Under the pieces are notes generated by a model. It ran no database searches and was not told the origin of the DNA. It was given only the letters and a program-made list of their open reading frames with translations. A DNA stretch of 64,000 nt. Source: Planctomycetota bacterium. Its GTDB lineage: Bacteria > Planctomycetota > UBA1135 > GCA-002686595. Numbering within the stretch: position 1 is the stretch's first letter; each line of letters opens with the position of its first letter. Positions 51,878 through 61,126 of this stretch are shown here, piece after piece. The translations under genes and the position numbers were made by a program. The stretch covers positions 18,705 to 82,704 of the forward strand of contig JAJDEW010000003.1 of NCBI GenBank assembly GCA_029259595.1. The letters run 5' to 3'.

Positions 51878-52052
51878 AGGCGGCCGCGGCCGAGCCTCCC
51901 CGGGGCCCAACACGGGGCGGTGACCTGCGTACAACCGTCGGTAAATCGTTTCCAGCCCTGGCCTTGCGCGCCACGCCCGGATGTTGTCCGGGGACAGGCG
52001 CGAGCTCCGGAACCCGGGAATAGCCTGGGAAATCGGTCGTCCGAGCGCGCCA

Positions 52053-52655
52053 ATGGGACCCGAGCTCATGCAACCCGCCATCCATGATGACCTGTCCTTG
52101 GTCCGGGAGACCTTGGATGGGAATCAGCTCAGCTTTCAGCTTCTGATCGAGCGCTACCAGGACCGGATGTTCGGCCTCGTACGCCACTACACCCGCTCCT
52201 ATGTCGAGGTCGAGGACATCGTCCAGGACACCTTCCTCAAGGCCTACCACAAGCTGGAGACCTTCCAGGAGCAGAGTTCGTTCTCGACCTGGCTGCACCG
52301 CATCGCGGTGAACACGGCGCTCGACTTCCTGAAGCGCGTCGGCCGCAGTCCGGTACGCGCCGTCGAGGACCCCGAGCTGATGGGCGAGGTCCTGCGCGAC
52401 AGCCCGCGGATTCCCGCGCCCGATGCGGCGCTCGAGCGCCAGGAGATCGCGCAGGTGACCCAGCGCGTGCTCGAGGAGCTACCGGAGATCTTCCGGACGG
52501 TCATCGTGCTGCGCGAGTTCGAAGACATGGCCTACCAGGACATCGCCGATCTCCTTTCGATTTCGATCGGGACCGTGGAGTCGCGCCTGTTTCGAGCCCG
52601 CGCGCGCTTCAAAGAGGCCCTGATCCGACTTCACCCCGAATTCGCCGGAGAGTGA
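52053..52655 (+). CDS. ECF-family RNA polymerase sigma factor
   Basis: About 200 residues from ATG 52053 (alternatives 51981 GTG-type extension or 52068). Sigma2 region: LLIERYQDRMFGLVRHYTRS, VEDIVQDTFLKAYHKLETFQ, SFSTWLHRIAVNTALDFLKR. Sigma4 region: LEELPEIFRTVIVLREFEDM, AYQDIADLLSISIGTVESRL, FRARARFKEALI. Typical of the RpoE-like ECF group. The anti-sigma gene follows after 41 bp. Target promoters unknown; likely controls its own operon that ends with GspL/GspM-like genes. Confidence 0.95.
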   Translation: MGPELMQPAIHDDLSLVRETLDGNQLSFQLLIERYQDRMFGLVRHYTRSYVEVEDIVQDTFLKAYHKLETFQEQSSFSTWLHRIAVNTALDFLKRVGRSPVRAVEDPELMGEVLRDSPRIPAPDAALERQEIAQVTQRVLEELPEIFRTVIVLREFEDMAYQDIADLLSISIGTVESRLFRARARFKEALIRLHPEFAGE

Positions 52656-52696
52656 CGACACTCCGGCCAACTGACGCACACCTGTAGGAAACCACC

Positions 52697-53302
52697 GTGA
52701 AGATGTCCTGTGAGAACGCGAGTGCCCTGGTACCGAGCTACCTCGATGGGGAGCTGACCGAGGAGCAGACTGCCCCGCTGCGGTCCCATCTCTTCGATTG
52801 CCCGGCCTGCCGCGAGGTCGCGAAAGAGGGCAAGACCTTGCAGCGTTGGTTCGCGCCCGGAGCCGCACTCGCTCGCGAGCTCCAGGCACCGGCCGGCTTC
52901 GCGTCGCGCGTCGCGCGCCGGGCCTTTGCCGGGGACCCGGGCCTGCTCGATCCGGTCGCCGCGGGAGCCGCCGGAGCGGCCCTGCCGATGGACCAGCGGG
53001 CGAGCTCCGAGAGCGCGCGGACGCACCTCCCCCTCCTCTTGAAGACCACCGCGGCCGCGGCCGCCGTCCTCTTCGTCTTCGCCCTCGCGATCCAGAACCA
53101 GAGCCTGCCCTCCGCCGACGGCCTCGAGGCCCAGTATCAGCCGCCCTGGGAGAAGGAAGCCTACGACTTGCCGGCGCGCTTGCCGGTGCTTCCTCCCGCT
53201 GGCGCGCTGGGCACCGGGCGCAGCGCGGAAGCGGACCTCGAGGACGCCGAGCGGACGGATGGGGAGTCCCGCGCTGAGGCGACCTCCGCTGACGGGCGAT
53301 GA
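52697..53302 (+). CDS. Zinc-finger anti-sigma factor
   Basis: 201 residues, GTG start 52697 (or ATG 52703). Zinc-binding anti-sigma (ZAS) domain at the N-terminus: CENASALVPSYLDGELTEEQ, then LRSHLFDCPACREV with the H-x3-C-x2-C motif. One transmembrane helix (about 113-130, LLKTTAAAAAVLFVFALAIQ). The C-terminal periplasmic part is about 65 residues and disordered. It should bind and inhibit the ECF sigma encoded just upstream. Overlaps the next gene by 4 bp. Confidence 0.9.
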   Translation: MKMSCENASALVPSYLDGELTEEQTAPLRSHLFDCPACREVAKEGKTLQRWFAPGAALARELQAPAGFASRVARRAFAGDPGLLDPVAAGAAGAALPMDQRASSESARTHLPLLLKTTAAAAAVLFVFALAIQNQSLPSADGLEAQYQPPWEKEAYDLPARLPVLPPAGALGTGRSAEADLEDAERTDGESRAEATSADGR

Positions 53303-53676
53303 ACTCCGAACGGCTCTGGATCCTCGTGCTGGCCCTGGTCTGCTTCCTCGCGGGACTCGCGGGGGGGCTGCTCGCCGCCGACCGTATCCGTCCGCACGCG
53401 CCCACCGGCCCCTTCGCCGGCTATGTGGCGAGCTTCGCGGACACCTTCGACCTCGACGAGGAGCGGACCCGCGATCTGCGCTTTTTGATGGACCGCTATC
53501 ACCGCGACATCGAGGATCTCAAGGCCCGCCACGTGCAGGGCATGGAGGACGAGTTGATCCAGCTCGGCGACATCTGTCGGGATCGGATCAAGACCTACGT
53601 CCTGCCTGTCGATCGGCACGACGAGTACGACCTCCTGGCCGCCGGGTTTCACCCCCCCGGTGAGGACGCGAAATAG
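53299..53676 (+). CDS. Small membrane-anchored periplasmic helical protein
   Basis: 125 residues. N-terminal transmembrane helix (about 7-26, WILVLALVCFLAGLAGGLL) and a helical periplasmic part (FDLDEERTRDLRFLMDRYHR, DIEDLKARHVQGMEDE) that resembles the helical-hairpin pattern of CpxP/RsbC-like metal or stress sensors, although no LTxxQ motif is exact. Overlaps the anti-sigma stop by 4 bp and lies 9 bp before the GspL-like gene. It could be a sensor or modulator of the sigma/anti-sigma pair, or an assembly factor for the membrane platform. Confidence 0.65.
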   Translation: MNSERLWILVLALVCFLAGLAGGLLAADRIRPHAPTGPFAGYVASFADTFDLDEERTRDLRFLMDRYHRDIEDLKARHVQGMEDELIQLGDICRDRIKTYVLPVDRHDEYDLLAAGFHPPGEDAK

Positions 53677-53685
53677 AGAACGACC

Positions 53686-55473
53686 ATGGCTCGAGCCTGC
53701 GGAATTCACATCGATCAGAGGCGCTTTCGTCTGATCGCCCTCGACGGTAGCCCGAAGAGGCACAAGGTGGTGGCCCACCTGTCGGGCGAGATCCCGTTGG
53801 GTGACGACCCGGTCACCGCCGTCGCTTCGCGCCTCAAGAAGGTCTCGAAGAAGAAGATCTCGCCCGATTCGGTCGAGCTCGCGGTCGACTCGGGGCTGGC
53901 GTCCTTCCGGCACTTGAAGCTGCCCTTCGACGACCGCACCAAGATCGAAGAGGTCCTGAAGTTCGAGATCGAGAACGAGCTCCCGCAGTGGGACATCGAC
54001 CAGGTCATCGTCGACTTCATCGTGGCCGAGTCGAAGCCGGGCGTGGAGTCGCAGCTGCTCGTCACCGCGCTGCCGAAGGAGCGACTCGCGTTGCAGCTCC
54101 AAGCCTGCGAGCTCGCCGGCCTGGAGGCGAACGACGCCGAGCTCGACGGAACGGCGCTCTTCAACGCGACCCACGCCGCCGGAATCTTCGACGAGGAGTC
54201 GGCCCAGTTGATCGTGCACGTCGGCGATTCGACGACGGCCGTCGTCGTCGTCGATGGAGGACGCATGATCGACATGCGGGCCATCCGTGCCGGCGGCCGG
54301 CCCCAGGCGTACCTCGGGGACGACGTCGCCCTCGAGGAAGACGACGAGGTCTCCGAAGAGCGCGAGGAAGGGGAAGAGGACGGCGCGTCGGAGGCGAGTG
54401 CGTTCGATCGCGACGACCCCGAGACCAGCGAGCGTCTGGCCCAGAGCGCCCAGCGCATCCGGCGCGAGCTCGGACGGACGCTCTCGGCTGCACGCACGAC
54501 CCACCCGATCGAAGCGATCTACGTGGTCGGTGGCAACGACATGCCCGAGCTCTTCGAAGGCGAGATCTTCGACGTCCCGGTGCATCCGCTCGAGGTCGTG
54601 CCGGAGATCGAGGGTGTCGAGGACCCGCAGGAGTTCGCGGTCGCCTACGGCGCCGCGCTGCGCGGTCTGGGCGGCACGCAGGTCACGACTCACCTGCGAC
54701 GCGAGAACCTGCGCTTCAGCGGGACCTTCGAGCGACTCGAGCTGCCGTTGGCGGTCTTTTCACTCCTGCTCTTCACCCTGCTCGCCGTCCAGGTCATCAC
54801 GACCAACCGGCAGTTGCAGTGGCGCGACATCGGCGACCCCGACCATTCGAAGGGGATCCGGGGCGACATGCAGGTCTGGATGGACGCCTCCAACGGCTAC
54901 ATGCTGCCCAGCCCCGAAGGCGACTGGGCCGGACGGCTCAAGACTCCATCGGAGACGCTCTCGAACTACATCGCCGATGCGACGGCGGGCAAGAAGGACC
55001 AGTTCCAGACGAAGTTCCAGCAGATCTCTTGGATCAACACTCAACTGCTGAGAGAGATCAAGGAGATCGAAAAGGAGCTGAACCTCGGCGCCGCGACCGC
55101 GGACGACGCGCAACCGCAATCGGCCTTGATGGGGTCGGCGCTGGTGTTGGGCACGATGGACTCGATGGGGCCGGACCTCGGTCGCTTTGCACTGCGCCGC
55201 GTCCAGGCGGACTTCAATCCCGGGAGCGGCACTCGAGCCGACAGCGTCGAGGTGAAGCTCGACGTCGACTTCTTCGGAGAGTCCTCCGTCGAAGCCACCC
55301 GGCACTTCAACAACCTCAAGAACGAGCTCGGCGCGCAAGTCTGGTTCGTCGACTTCGAGAACCGCAGCCTCAACCCGTTCGACGAGGGCGTCTACGTCGA
55401 GAACATGCGGGTGATCGTCGACGTCGCGAAGGCCCTCGAGGCCGAGATCAAGATGGGAGGAGCGCAGGAATGA
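53686..55473 (+). CDS. GspL/PilM-like actin-fold protein with membrane anchor
   Basis: 595 residues. Cytoplasmic part (about 1-345) has the PilM/GspL actin-like fold: CGIHIDQRRFRLIALDGSPK, KLPFDDRTKIEEVLKFEIEN, ESQLLVTALPKERLA, QLIVHVGDSTTAVVVVDGG (phosphate-type loop). A Glu/Asp-rich insert lies near 205-245. One transmembrane helix (about 354-374, LAVFSLLLFTLLAVQVITT) is followed by a periplasmic domain resembling PilN/GspL-C. In type II secretion and type IV pilus systems this protein couples the cytoplasmic ATPase to the inner-membrane platform. Here it overlaps the GspM/PilO-like gene by 4 bp, and no ATPase, secretin or pseudopilin is in the window. Confidence 0.8.
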   Translation: MARACGIHIDQRRFRLIALDGSPKRHKVVAHLSGEIPLGDDPVTAVASRLKKVSKKKISPDSVELAVDSGLASFRHLKLPFDDRTKIEEVLKFEIENELPQWDIDQVIVDFIVAESKPGVESQLLVTALPKERLALQLQACELAGLEANDAELDGTALFNATHAAGIFDEESAQLIVHVGDSTTAVVVVDGGRMIDMRAIRAGGRPQAYLGDDVALEEDDEVSEEREEGEEDGASEASAFDRDDPETSERLAQSAQRIRRELGRTLSAARTTHPIEAIYVVGGNDMPELFEGEIFDVPVHPLEVVPEIEGVEDPQEFAVAYGAALRGLGGTQVTTHLRRENLRFSGTFERLELPLAVFSLLLFTLLAVQVITTNRQLQWRDIGDPDHSKGIRGDMQVWMDASNGYMLPSPEGDWAGRLKTPSETLSNYIADATAGKKDQFQTKFQQISWINTQLLREIKEIEKELNLGAATADDAQPQSALMGSALVLGTMDSMGPDLGRFALRRVQADFNPGSGTRADSVEVKLDVDFFGESSVEATRHFNNLKNELGAQVWFVDFENRSLNPFDEGVYVENMRVIVDVAKALEAEIKMGGAQE

Positions 55474-56012
55474 AGGGTTTCTTCAGCAGCATGAACTTCC
55501 CGCGCTGGGTCATCGTCCTGATGTTGACGGCCTCGGGTGGACTCGGCTACTTCGCCTATGCCCAGCAGACTCGCCTGGCGGAAGTGCACGGCGAGCTCGC
55601 GCGGGTGAAGAGCGTCGTCAGGACGATTCAGCAGAACGCGATCCGACTGGACGAACTGCAGGAGCTGGCTTCCAAGGAACGCTTCCGCGGACAGGCCGAT
55701 GCGGAGACCTACATCAGCAGCATCGCGGCGATGGACGCCGTCAAGGTCGGCCAGGTCAAGATCAGCCACTCCTCGAAGCCGATGGGCAAGTACGAAGACC
55801 ATCGCTACAAGATCGAGCCGGCTCACCGCGACAAGACCTTCCACCGCATTCAGATCTCGAACTTCCTCTATCAGCTCGAGGCCGAGACGCGCCGTCTCAA
55901 GGTCACGAGCATGAAGATCGAGCCCGGCGAGCGTCTGAAGCCGGGCGAGCTCGGCAGCGACAACTGGAAGTTCGAAACCGAGGTCACTTCGCGGCAAGGC
56001 TCCGGAGAGTAG
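55470..56012 (+). CDS. GspM/PilO-like membrane platform protein
   Basis: 180 residues. N-terminal transmembrane helix (about 12-30, WVIVLMLTASGGLGYFAY), a short coiled coil (LAEVHGELARVKSVVRTIQQ), and a ferredoxin-like periplasmic domain ending KVTSMKIEPGERLKPG and WKFETEVTSRQG. Layout, size and pairing with the GspL-like gene fit GspM/PilO, which form a heterodimer with GspL/PilN. Start fixed by the ATGA overlap. Last gene of the ECF operon, followed by a terminator. Confidence 0.72.
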   Translation: MKGFFSSMNFPRWVIVLMLTASGGLGYFAYAQQTRLAEVHGELARVKSVVRTIQQNAIRLDELQELASKERFRGQADAETYISSIAAMDAVKVGQVKISHSSKPMGKYEDHRYKIEPAHRDKTFHRIQISNFLYQLEAETRRLKVTSMKIEPGERLKPGELGSDNWKFETEVTSRQGSGE

Positions 56013-56035
56013 GGAGAGCGCCTCGCGGAGAGTTT

Positions 56036-56060
56036 CGGAGCGTCTCCGCTGCGGCTTTTT
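56036..56060 (+). terminator. Rho-independent terminator after the GspM-like gene
   Basis: CGGAG (56036-56040), loop CGT, CTCCG (56044-56048), then CTGCGGC and T5 (56056-56060). An alternative larger stem uses GCGGAG at 56025. It lies about 25 bp past the stop and closes the ECF sigma/GspLM unit. Confidence 0.6.
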
Positions 56061-56272
56061 GCGAAGTCTGTGAGAATCGGCGCCGGCCTCGGACACCAAG
56101 AGGCGTCCGATCCGTCTCCCCGGGATCCAGGGCCAGCCCGTCGGGCCATCCGGCGTCAGAAGTCCGCCCGAAGGCGGGTGCTGTCGCTGGTTCCGGAGCG
56201 CTGGCCGATGGCTGCCCGTGAAGCACGGCGAGCTCCCCGCCCTCTCTCCACGACCACGACCTCGGATTCGCC

Positions 56273-57862
56273 ATGACCGTCCGCTCCTGCTTTGGCCGCT
56301 TGTCCGCCCTTGCTCTTTCCCTGCCCGTCCTCGCCGCCCAATCCCCGACTGCGATCGAACTTCCTGCCGGCGCTGTAGCGCCCGGAAGTTCCCTGGGCCG
56401 GCTCGCGCTCGGCGACTTCGACGGGGACCAGCGAACGGACGCCGTCTTGCTGGCGGACGACACGCCGGTCGTGCTCTGGGGCGTGCTGAGCTTCGTCGCA
56501 GCGACGCCGCTCGATTCCACGGGTAGCCTCGTCGCCGCGGATCTCGCGGTTCTACCGGGTTCGGGTGCCAGCGCGGACGAGATCGTCGTCACCGGGCCCG
56601 CGGGGACGGGCTGCTGGTCGTTCGACACCACCCTGGGAGTGTTCGTCGAGGAAGCGGTCGATTCCGCGGCCGGCACGCTCGTGAGCGTGATCCGCAATCG
56701 CGAAGCCCCGCATGACGTCGCGACGAACGACGGCACGGCGGCGATCGCCATGCACCGCCGGATCAGCGGGAGCTTCCAGCCCCGTGCGGTGCTTCCGACG
56801 ACCTTGCCTCCCGACGAGATCGTCGGCGTGGATTGGTTCGGCATGTCGCAGCGACAGGTGGCGCTGCGGAGCGGCAATCTGGTCGAAGTCCGGGAGGCCA
56901 ACACCGGGATCCGCGTCGGATCGACCTATCTCGGCCAACAGGTCCGCTCGATCGCGACGATTCCCTCCGCTGGCAGCGAGCGCCTGGCCATCGTCTTCGA
57001 GCTGCCGCTGTACGGCGTCGACGACTGGCAATGGGTCAGCACGTTCGGCTTCACCGCAGGGCTGGAGACCTGGGAATCGCTCGGCGATCTGGGGATCTAC
57101 ACGACGGCCGTCGGGGCGTTCGGCAACGACAGCCTTCCCGATCTGGTGACCTTCAGCACGCTCTTGCCCGAGCTGCGCGAGTACGAAGGTCAGGGTGCGC
57201 AGCCCGTCTTCGTGCCGGGCGCGGTCACGCTGCACGCGCTGGATCCGGGTACGCCGGTCGCGCAGAACGCGGGTTCGATCGCGCTGGCGGATCTGGACAA
57301 CGACCAGGACGCGGACGTCCTCGTTCCGCTCCAGGCGGATCAGAACCTGCTGTTTTTCGCGGGCAGCCTGGAGGATGCCGGAGCCCTGGCTCCGCACCCG
57401 GCCGAGGGCGCCTACCCGCCCTGCCCGGTCGCAGAGCCGGACTGTCTCAACGCCATCCTGTCCTACTCCGCAGGAGAACTGATCGTGTGGGTGCCCTTCG
57501 AGCCCCAGGCCGGCTGGACCGGCTCGGACAGCTTGGAAGCCCTCGCGTTCCTCGCGGTCGAAGGCTCCTCGGCCGATCCGATGGGCGCGCTCTTCTCGCA
57601 CCCGGTCGACCCCGCTGCTTCGCTCCTTCACTTCGGGGTCGGACCCTTTCAGGTCGACACGAAGCAGGCCACGACCCTCTACATGCTCTTTCGGTTGAGG
57701 CTCGCCGATGGGAGCGTTGGTCCGGAGGCCGGCTTTCAGCTCGTGTTCGAGCCGCCGAAGGATCCGTCCGCGCCCGGCTTCGGCCCCAAGGTCCAGGGCA
57801 TCAATCCCACCCCGCGCGTTCCGATCGGCGGGTCCGTGCCGGGCCAACCTCAACAACCCTGA
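56273..57862 (+). CDS. Exported FG-GAP/VCBS-repeat protein
   Basis: 529 residues with signal peptide (SALALSLPVLAAQS). Two clear calcium-binding FG-GAP-type motifs: GRLALGDFDGDQRTDAVLL near residue 42 and IALADLDNDQDADVLVPL near residue 343. Other propeller blades are more degenerate. C-terminal region (about 400-520) is beta-rich, without a recognised family or sorting signal, ending in GGSVPGQPQQP. Probably a secreted beta-propeller adhesin or binding protein. Convergent with the CHAT gene, 7 bp between stops. Confidence 0.75.
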   Translation: MTVRSCFGRLSALALSLPVLAAQSPTAIELPAGAVAPGSSLGRLALGDFDGDQRTDAVLLADDTPVVLWGVLSFVAATPLDSTGSLVAADLAVLPGSGASADEIVVTGPAGTGCWSFDTTLGVFVEEAVDSAAGTLVSVIRNREAPHDVATNDGTAAIAMHRRISGSFQPRAVLPTTLPPDEIVGVDWFGMSQRQVALRSGNLVEVREANTGIRVGSTYLGQQVRSIATIPSAGSERLAIVFELPLYGVDDWQWVSTFGFTAGLETWESLGDLGIYTTAVGAFGNDSLPDLVTFSTLLPELREYEGQGAQPVFVPGAVTLHALDPGTPVAQNAGSIALADLDNDQDADVLVPLQADQNLLFFAGSLEDAGALAPHPAEGAYPPCPVAEPDCLNAILSYSAGELIVWVPFEPQAGWTGSDSLEALAFLAVEGSSADPMGALFSHPVDPAASLLHFGVGPFQVDTKQATTLYMLFRLRLADGSVGPEAGFQLVFEPPKDPSAPGFGPKVQGINPTPRVPIGGSVPGQPQQP

Positions 57863-57869
57863 GAGCCAT

Positions 57870-60521
57870 TCAGCGCGGCCATGCCTCCTGCGGGGGCCGT
57901 GCATTGCCCGCACCTGCGACGGTGAGCGAGGCGTGGAACCACGGGTGTGCGAAGCCCTCTTGCCGAGCTAGCTGAGCGCGCGCGTGGCGCAGTGCCTCGC
58001 TCGTCGTGTCGCCTGCGGCGAGCCGACGGTGCAGGCTCTCGAGCAGCTGCAAGGTCGCGTCGTAGTCGAGGTCCGTGTGGGAGGCGAGCACCGTGTGGGA
58101 GCCTGCCGCGAAGAGCTCCCCCGGCAAGGTTCCCGCGCCGTCTTCTCCGCGCCGGAGAGGGCCCTTGCGCGTGCCGCAGCCCGCCAGGACGACGACCCTG
58201 GGAACGACGCCGGAGCGCTGCAGAGCGCGCACCTCGGAGGCGCCGAAGAGCCCGGTCGGATCGTCGTCGTGCGGCGCGAGGACCAGGGCCGCCGGCGGGA
58301 GGCGGCGCGGGTCGTAGACCCCGTGCGCGAGGATCGTGAGGACGTGCGCGGATGGAGCGTCCAGGGCGAGCCAAGCTCGGTCTCCCCGTCGGAGCGCGGC
58401 GTGTCCGGGCGCGAATCCGCGAACGAGGCGCTGGGCGTCCGACTCACTCAACTCGAGTTCGGCGAGGCCGGGCCACGTCGCGCTCACGTGAGAGACCGGT
58501 GGCGCCGCGAGCACCAGGAGCTGCAGCGCTGCAACCGGGGTTCCCGGCGCGTCTTCGGCTCTGCGTCGCAGCTCGACCGCGAGCGGCAGGGAAAGCGTCT
58601 GGGAGAGCGCGTGAGTCAGGTCGAGCGGCCGCCCGCTCGGTCCCGGAAGGGTCTCGAAGGGAGTCGGTCCCGAGAGCTCGAGGCCGATGACGTCGATCGT
58701 CTTCCAGCGCGCCAGGCGTTCGGCGAGCGCCGGGGGCAGGAGGACTTCCGCCATCCGACCCGCCGCAGCCTCCGCACGCCGCAGGGCGAGTGGCGTGACA
58801 CGACCGGCGTCGTCCTGTTGCGGTCGCCGTAGCACGGCGGCGACGAGCTCCCGGCGCAGAGCCTCGAACTCACGAACCGATCCCAAGGCGAGATGCTCGA
58901 TCCCGCTCTGTTCGATGACGAAGAGGTGTCCCTCGTCGACATTGGTCAAGTAGCAGAGCCAGCCCGCCTGCGGGTCCAGACCGGCCTGCAGTTGCGCGAC
59001 CGAGGGTGCACGCAGTCCGAGCTCGACCGCGAGACTCCCACGCAGCTGGGCCCGCATGAGAATGTCGAGCGCGCCCCGTGCATCCTCGCCGAGGAGCAGC
59101 TTCGTGTGCATCAGCTCGCCGACCACGTTGGCGCGTGTCGAATACTGCAGGAAGCCTGTTCCGGTCGGCTGTGGCGGCACGGAATCCCAAGCCTCCAACA
59201 AGGCCGTCACGCTGTGCTCGAGCTCGTGGACGTGTTCCGCGAGCTGCGCCTCGAGCTCGGACGTCGTTGCCTCGTCGCCGGCCGCGCGGGAGGCCTTCCA
59301 GCGCTCGCGCAGCCAGCGATTGTGCGTGGCGTTGAAGTAGGCCCGCGTCAGGTCGACTTCCGCCGAGCTCCAGTTCCGCTCGAGCGTCTTCAAGTCGTCC
59401 GCCGCTCCCGCGAGCGCGGCTCCCGCACGCTCGCGGTCGCCGCGGTCCAGCTCGCAACGCGCGAGATCGACGGCAAAGCGCAACCGGATGCGCGGGCTCA
59501 GGGCGGTGTCGACGAGGACGCCGGCCGCGCGCGCGCGCGCTTCCGCGAGCAAGGCTGGACTGCGCGACGTGCTCCCGAAGTCGTCGATCGAGGCGCGCGC
59601 GAGCAGGTGGGCGACCTCGGCGCGGTTGGCCGGGTTGAGGCGAAACTCGTCCGCGCGTTCCTGCAAGGTCGTGAGGTCCCGCAGCGCGTCGCCGTAGCGT
59701 CGCTGGGAGAGGGCGAAGCGCGCGGAGTTGAAGTGGACGCTGGCCCGCACTCCGGGGTCCGAAACGTCCTTGGCGGCCGCGCGCTCGCGTGCGAACCACT
59801 CCGCCGCCTGGTCCGCGTTCCCGATCTGCTGGAAGAGTCGGCCGCGGTCACCGAACAGCGTGGGCAAGAGCAGCGCGTGCGCGCCCGAGTCCTCCGTGAG
59901 GTCCAGGCCGGCTTCGGCGGCGTCCAGGAACGCCAGCGCGGAGCGGAACGAGTCCGCGCGCAGCTCCAACCCGGCCAGCTCCCGTGCGAGCCACGGCTGC
60001 ATCGCTCCGGCCGCATCCCCGAGCGCCCAGCCGTCCTGCAGATCCGCGCGCGCGGCATCGAGCTCGCCGCGCTCGAGGTGCAGGCGTGATCTGCGCCAAA
60101 GGACGTTGGCCTGCCACCCGGGGTGGTCCAGGCGCTCGCTGACGTCGAGAGCGATCGAGAGCAGGTCGAGCGGATCGAGATCGAGCGGGTGCACCCTGGC
60201 GTCGCACGCGCCGAGGACCAACCGGAAGAGCTCGTCCAGCTCGGCGGCTGACAGCGCCTCGGCGGGATCTGGCGGCTCGAGACGGAACGCGAGCTCGTCG
60301 AGGCGTGCCGTCAAGAGCTCGACCGCTTCGTCCACGGCGTCCGCGGAGGCCGTGGCGTCGTCGAGCGTCGCCAAGAGCTCGGCGTTGTCCTGAGCCGCGA
60401 TCCGCGTGGACGCGCAGGCGAACGCTAGGGCGACGAGAACGAGGCGGACCCGGAGGCCGAGCCGAGCTCGGTACCCGAGGCGTCGAAAGCTGTGATCTCC
60501 CAATGGATGGTCTCGGGCCAT
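57870..60521 (-). CDS. Exported TPR-CHAT caspase-like protease
   Basis: 883 residues. N-terminal signal (about 25-43, LVLVALAFACASTRIAAQ). Residues about 60-480 are a TPR-like helical array. The C-terminal CHAT domain (about 560-870) has the caspase-type catalytic pair: H733 in LTILAHGVYDPR and C782 in RVVVLAGCGTRKG, with upstream ELSGPTPFETLPG and downstream GELFAAGSHTVLASHTDLDY, HPWFHASLTVAGAG. The gene overlaps the preceding anti-sigma gene by 97 bp; a later TTG near 60503 is an alternative start. The operon (ECF sigma, anti-sigma, TPR-CHAT) suggests a protease that acts on the anti-sigma or a partner. Protease activity is inferred from the intact dyad. Confidence 0.87.
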   Translation of the reverse strand: MARDHPLGDHSFRRLGYRARLGLRVRLVLVALAFACASTRIAAQDNAELLATLDDATASADAVDEAVELLTARLDELAFRLEPPDPAEALSAAELDELFRLVLGACDARVHPLDLDPLDLLSIALDVSERLDHPGWQANVLWRRSRLHLERGELDAARADLQDGWALGDAAGAMQPWLARELAGLELRADSFRSALAFLDAAEAGLDLTEDSGAHALLLPTLFGDRGRLFQQIGNADQAAEWFARERAAAKDVSDPGVRASVHFNSARFALSQRRYGDALRDLTTLQERADEFRLNPANRAEVAHLLARASIDDFGSTSRSPALLAEARARAAGVLVDTALSPRIRLRFAVDLARCELDRGDRERAGAALAGAADDLKTLERNWSSAEVDLTRAYFNATHNRWLRERWKASRAAGDEATTSELEAQLAEHVHELEHSVTALLEAWDSVPPQPTGTGFLQYSTRANVVGELMHTKLLLGEDARGALDILMRAQLRGSLAVELGLRAPSVAQLQAGLDPQAGWLCYLTNVDEGHLFVIEQSGIEHLALGSVREFEALRRELVAAVLRRPQQDDAGRVTPLALRRAEAAAGRMAEVLLPPALAERLARWKTIDVIGLELSGPTPFETLPGPSGRPLDLTHALSQTLSLPLAVELRRRAEDAPGTPVAALQLLVLAAPPVSHVSATWPGLAELELSESDAQRLVRGFAPGHAALRRGDRAWLALDAPSAHVLTILAHGVYDPRRLPPAALVLAPHDDDPTGLFGASEVRALQRSGVVPRVVVLAGCGTRKGPLRRGEDGAGTLPGELFAAGSHTVLASHTDLDYDATLQLLESLHRRLAAGDTTSEALRHARAQLARQEGFAHPWFHASLTVAGAGNARPPQEAWPR

Positions 60522-61126
60522 GTTGCGGCCAGGCTCGGATCCGGAGTCCAGGACGTCGAGCGCGTGTGCTCACGGGCCAGAGTGCGGAAGGACGCATCGT
60601 AGACCGTGATCCCGTAGTTGGCAGCACCTTCGAGCTCACAGGTCCACTCGAAGCTTCCCTTCAGCGTCGCCTCGGTGGAGAGGACGATGCTAGCGCCGTC
60701 TTCACCGAGGCTGATGCCGGAGCGATCCGGCGGGGGATCGTCCGACCAGTTCCAGGGCCGGGTCAGGACGAGCAGCGCCGCGGCCGCGACGAGCACGATC
60801 GGAGCCCAACGGCGAAGAGAAGCCTCCTGCCCCGCAGGCGGTCCGTCGAAGGCCGTCGCCGCGACCTGCGACCGAAAGCCGGTCAAGATCCGCTCCTCGA
60901 CGTCGTCCGGGGCCTCGTCGGAAGCCGCCTGCGCGAGTTCCTCGACCTCACGATCGAGCGCGTGCCCTTCGGCTGTGAAAAGCGTCTTCATGTGGTCGAG
61001 CTCATCCAGAGTGTGGCGGCATGTCGGACAGGACTCGAGGTCTCGCACGGAAGCTGCGTCGCGCTCGAGCTCGCCCAGCGTGACCTGTCGCAGCAGGCCG
61101 TCGTGTCGGGGGTCGTGTGTGCTCAC
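60425..61126 (-). CDS. Membrane anti-sigma factor with CxxC zinc-knuckle motif
   Basis: 233 residues, GTG start whose first base is 1 bp after the upstream sigma stop (coupled). N-terminal part carries SCPTCRHTLDELDHM, a CxxC zinc-knuckle, in a position typical for anti-sigma domains, though the upstream His of the canonical H-x3-C-x2-C is not evident. One transmembrane helix (about 107-122, APIVLVAAAALLVLT). The C-terminal 110 residues are extracytoplasmic and beta-rich (TLKGSFEWTCELEGAANYGI, WEITAFDASGTELGSASGS), Ig/FN3-like. It should tether and inhibit the ECF sigma. The 3' end overlaps the CHAT gene. Confidence 0.82.
   Translation of the reverse strand: MSTHDPRHDGLLRQVTLGELERDAASVRDLESCPTCRHTLDELDHMKTLFTAEGHALDREVEELAQAASDEAPDDVEERILTGFRSQVAATAFDGPPAGQEASLRRWAPIVLVAAAALLVLTRPWNWSDDPPPDRSGISLGEDGASIVLSTEATLKGSFEWTCELEGAANYGITVYDASFRTLAREHTRSTSWTPDPSLAATWPETIHWEITAFDASGTELGSASGSASFSSP

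Noticed and set aside
48230..52081. A 1283-residue protein starting beyond ribBA
   Set aside because: The N-terminal 570 residues would be antisense to ribBA. A lipoprotein signal and ribosome binding site place the start at 50374.
53686..56012. A complete type IV pilus or type II secretion operon
   Set aside because: Only GspL/PilM-like and GspM/PilO-like genes are found; ATPase, secretin, prepilin peptidase and pseudopilins are absent from the window.
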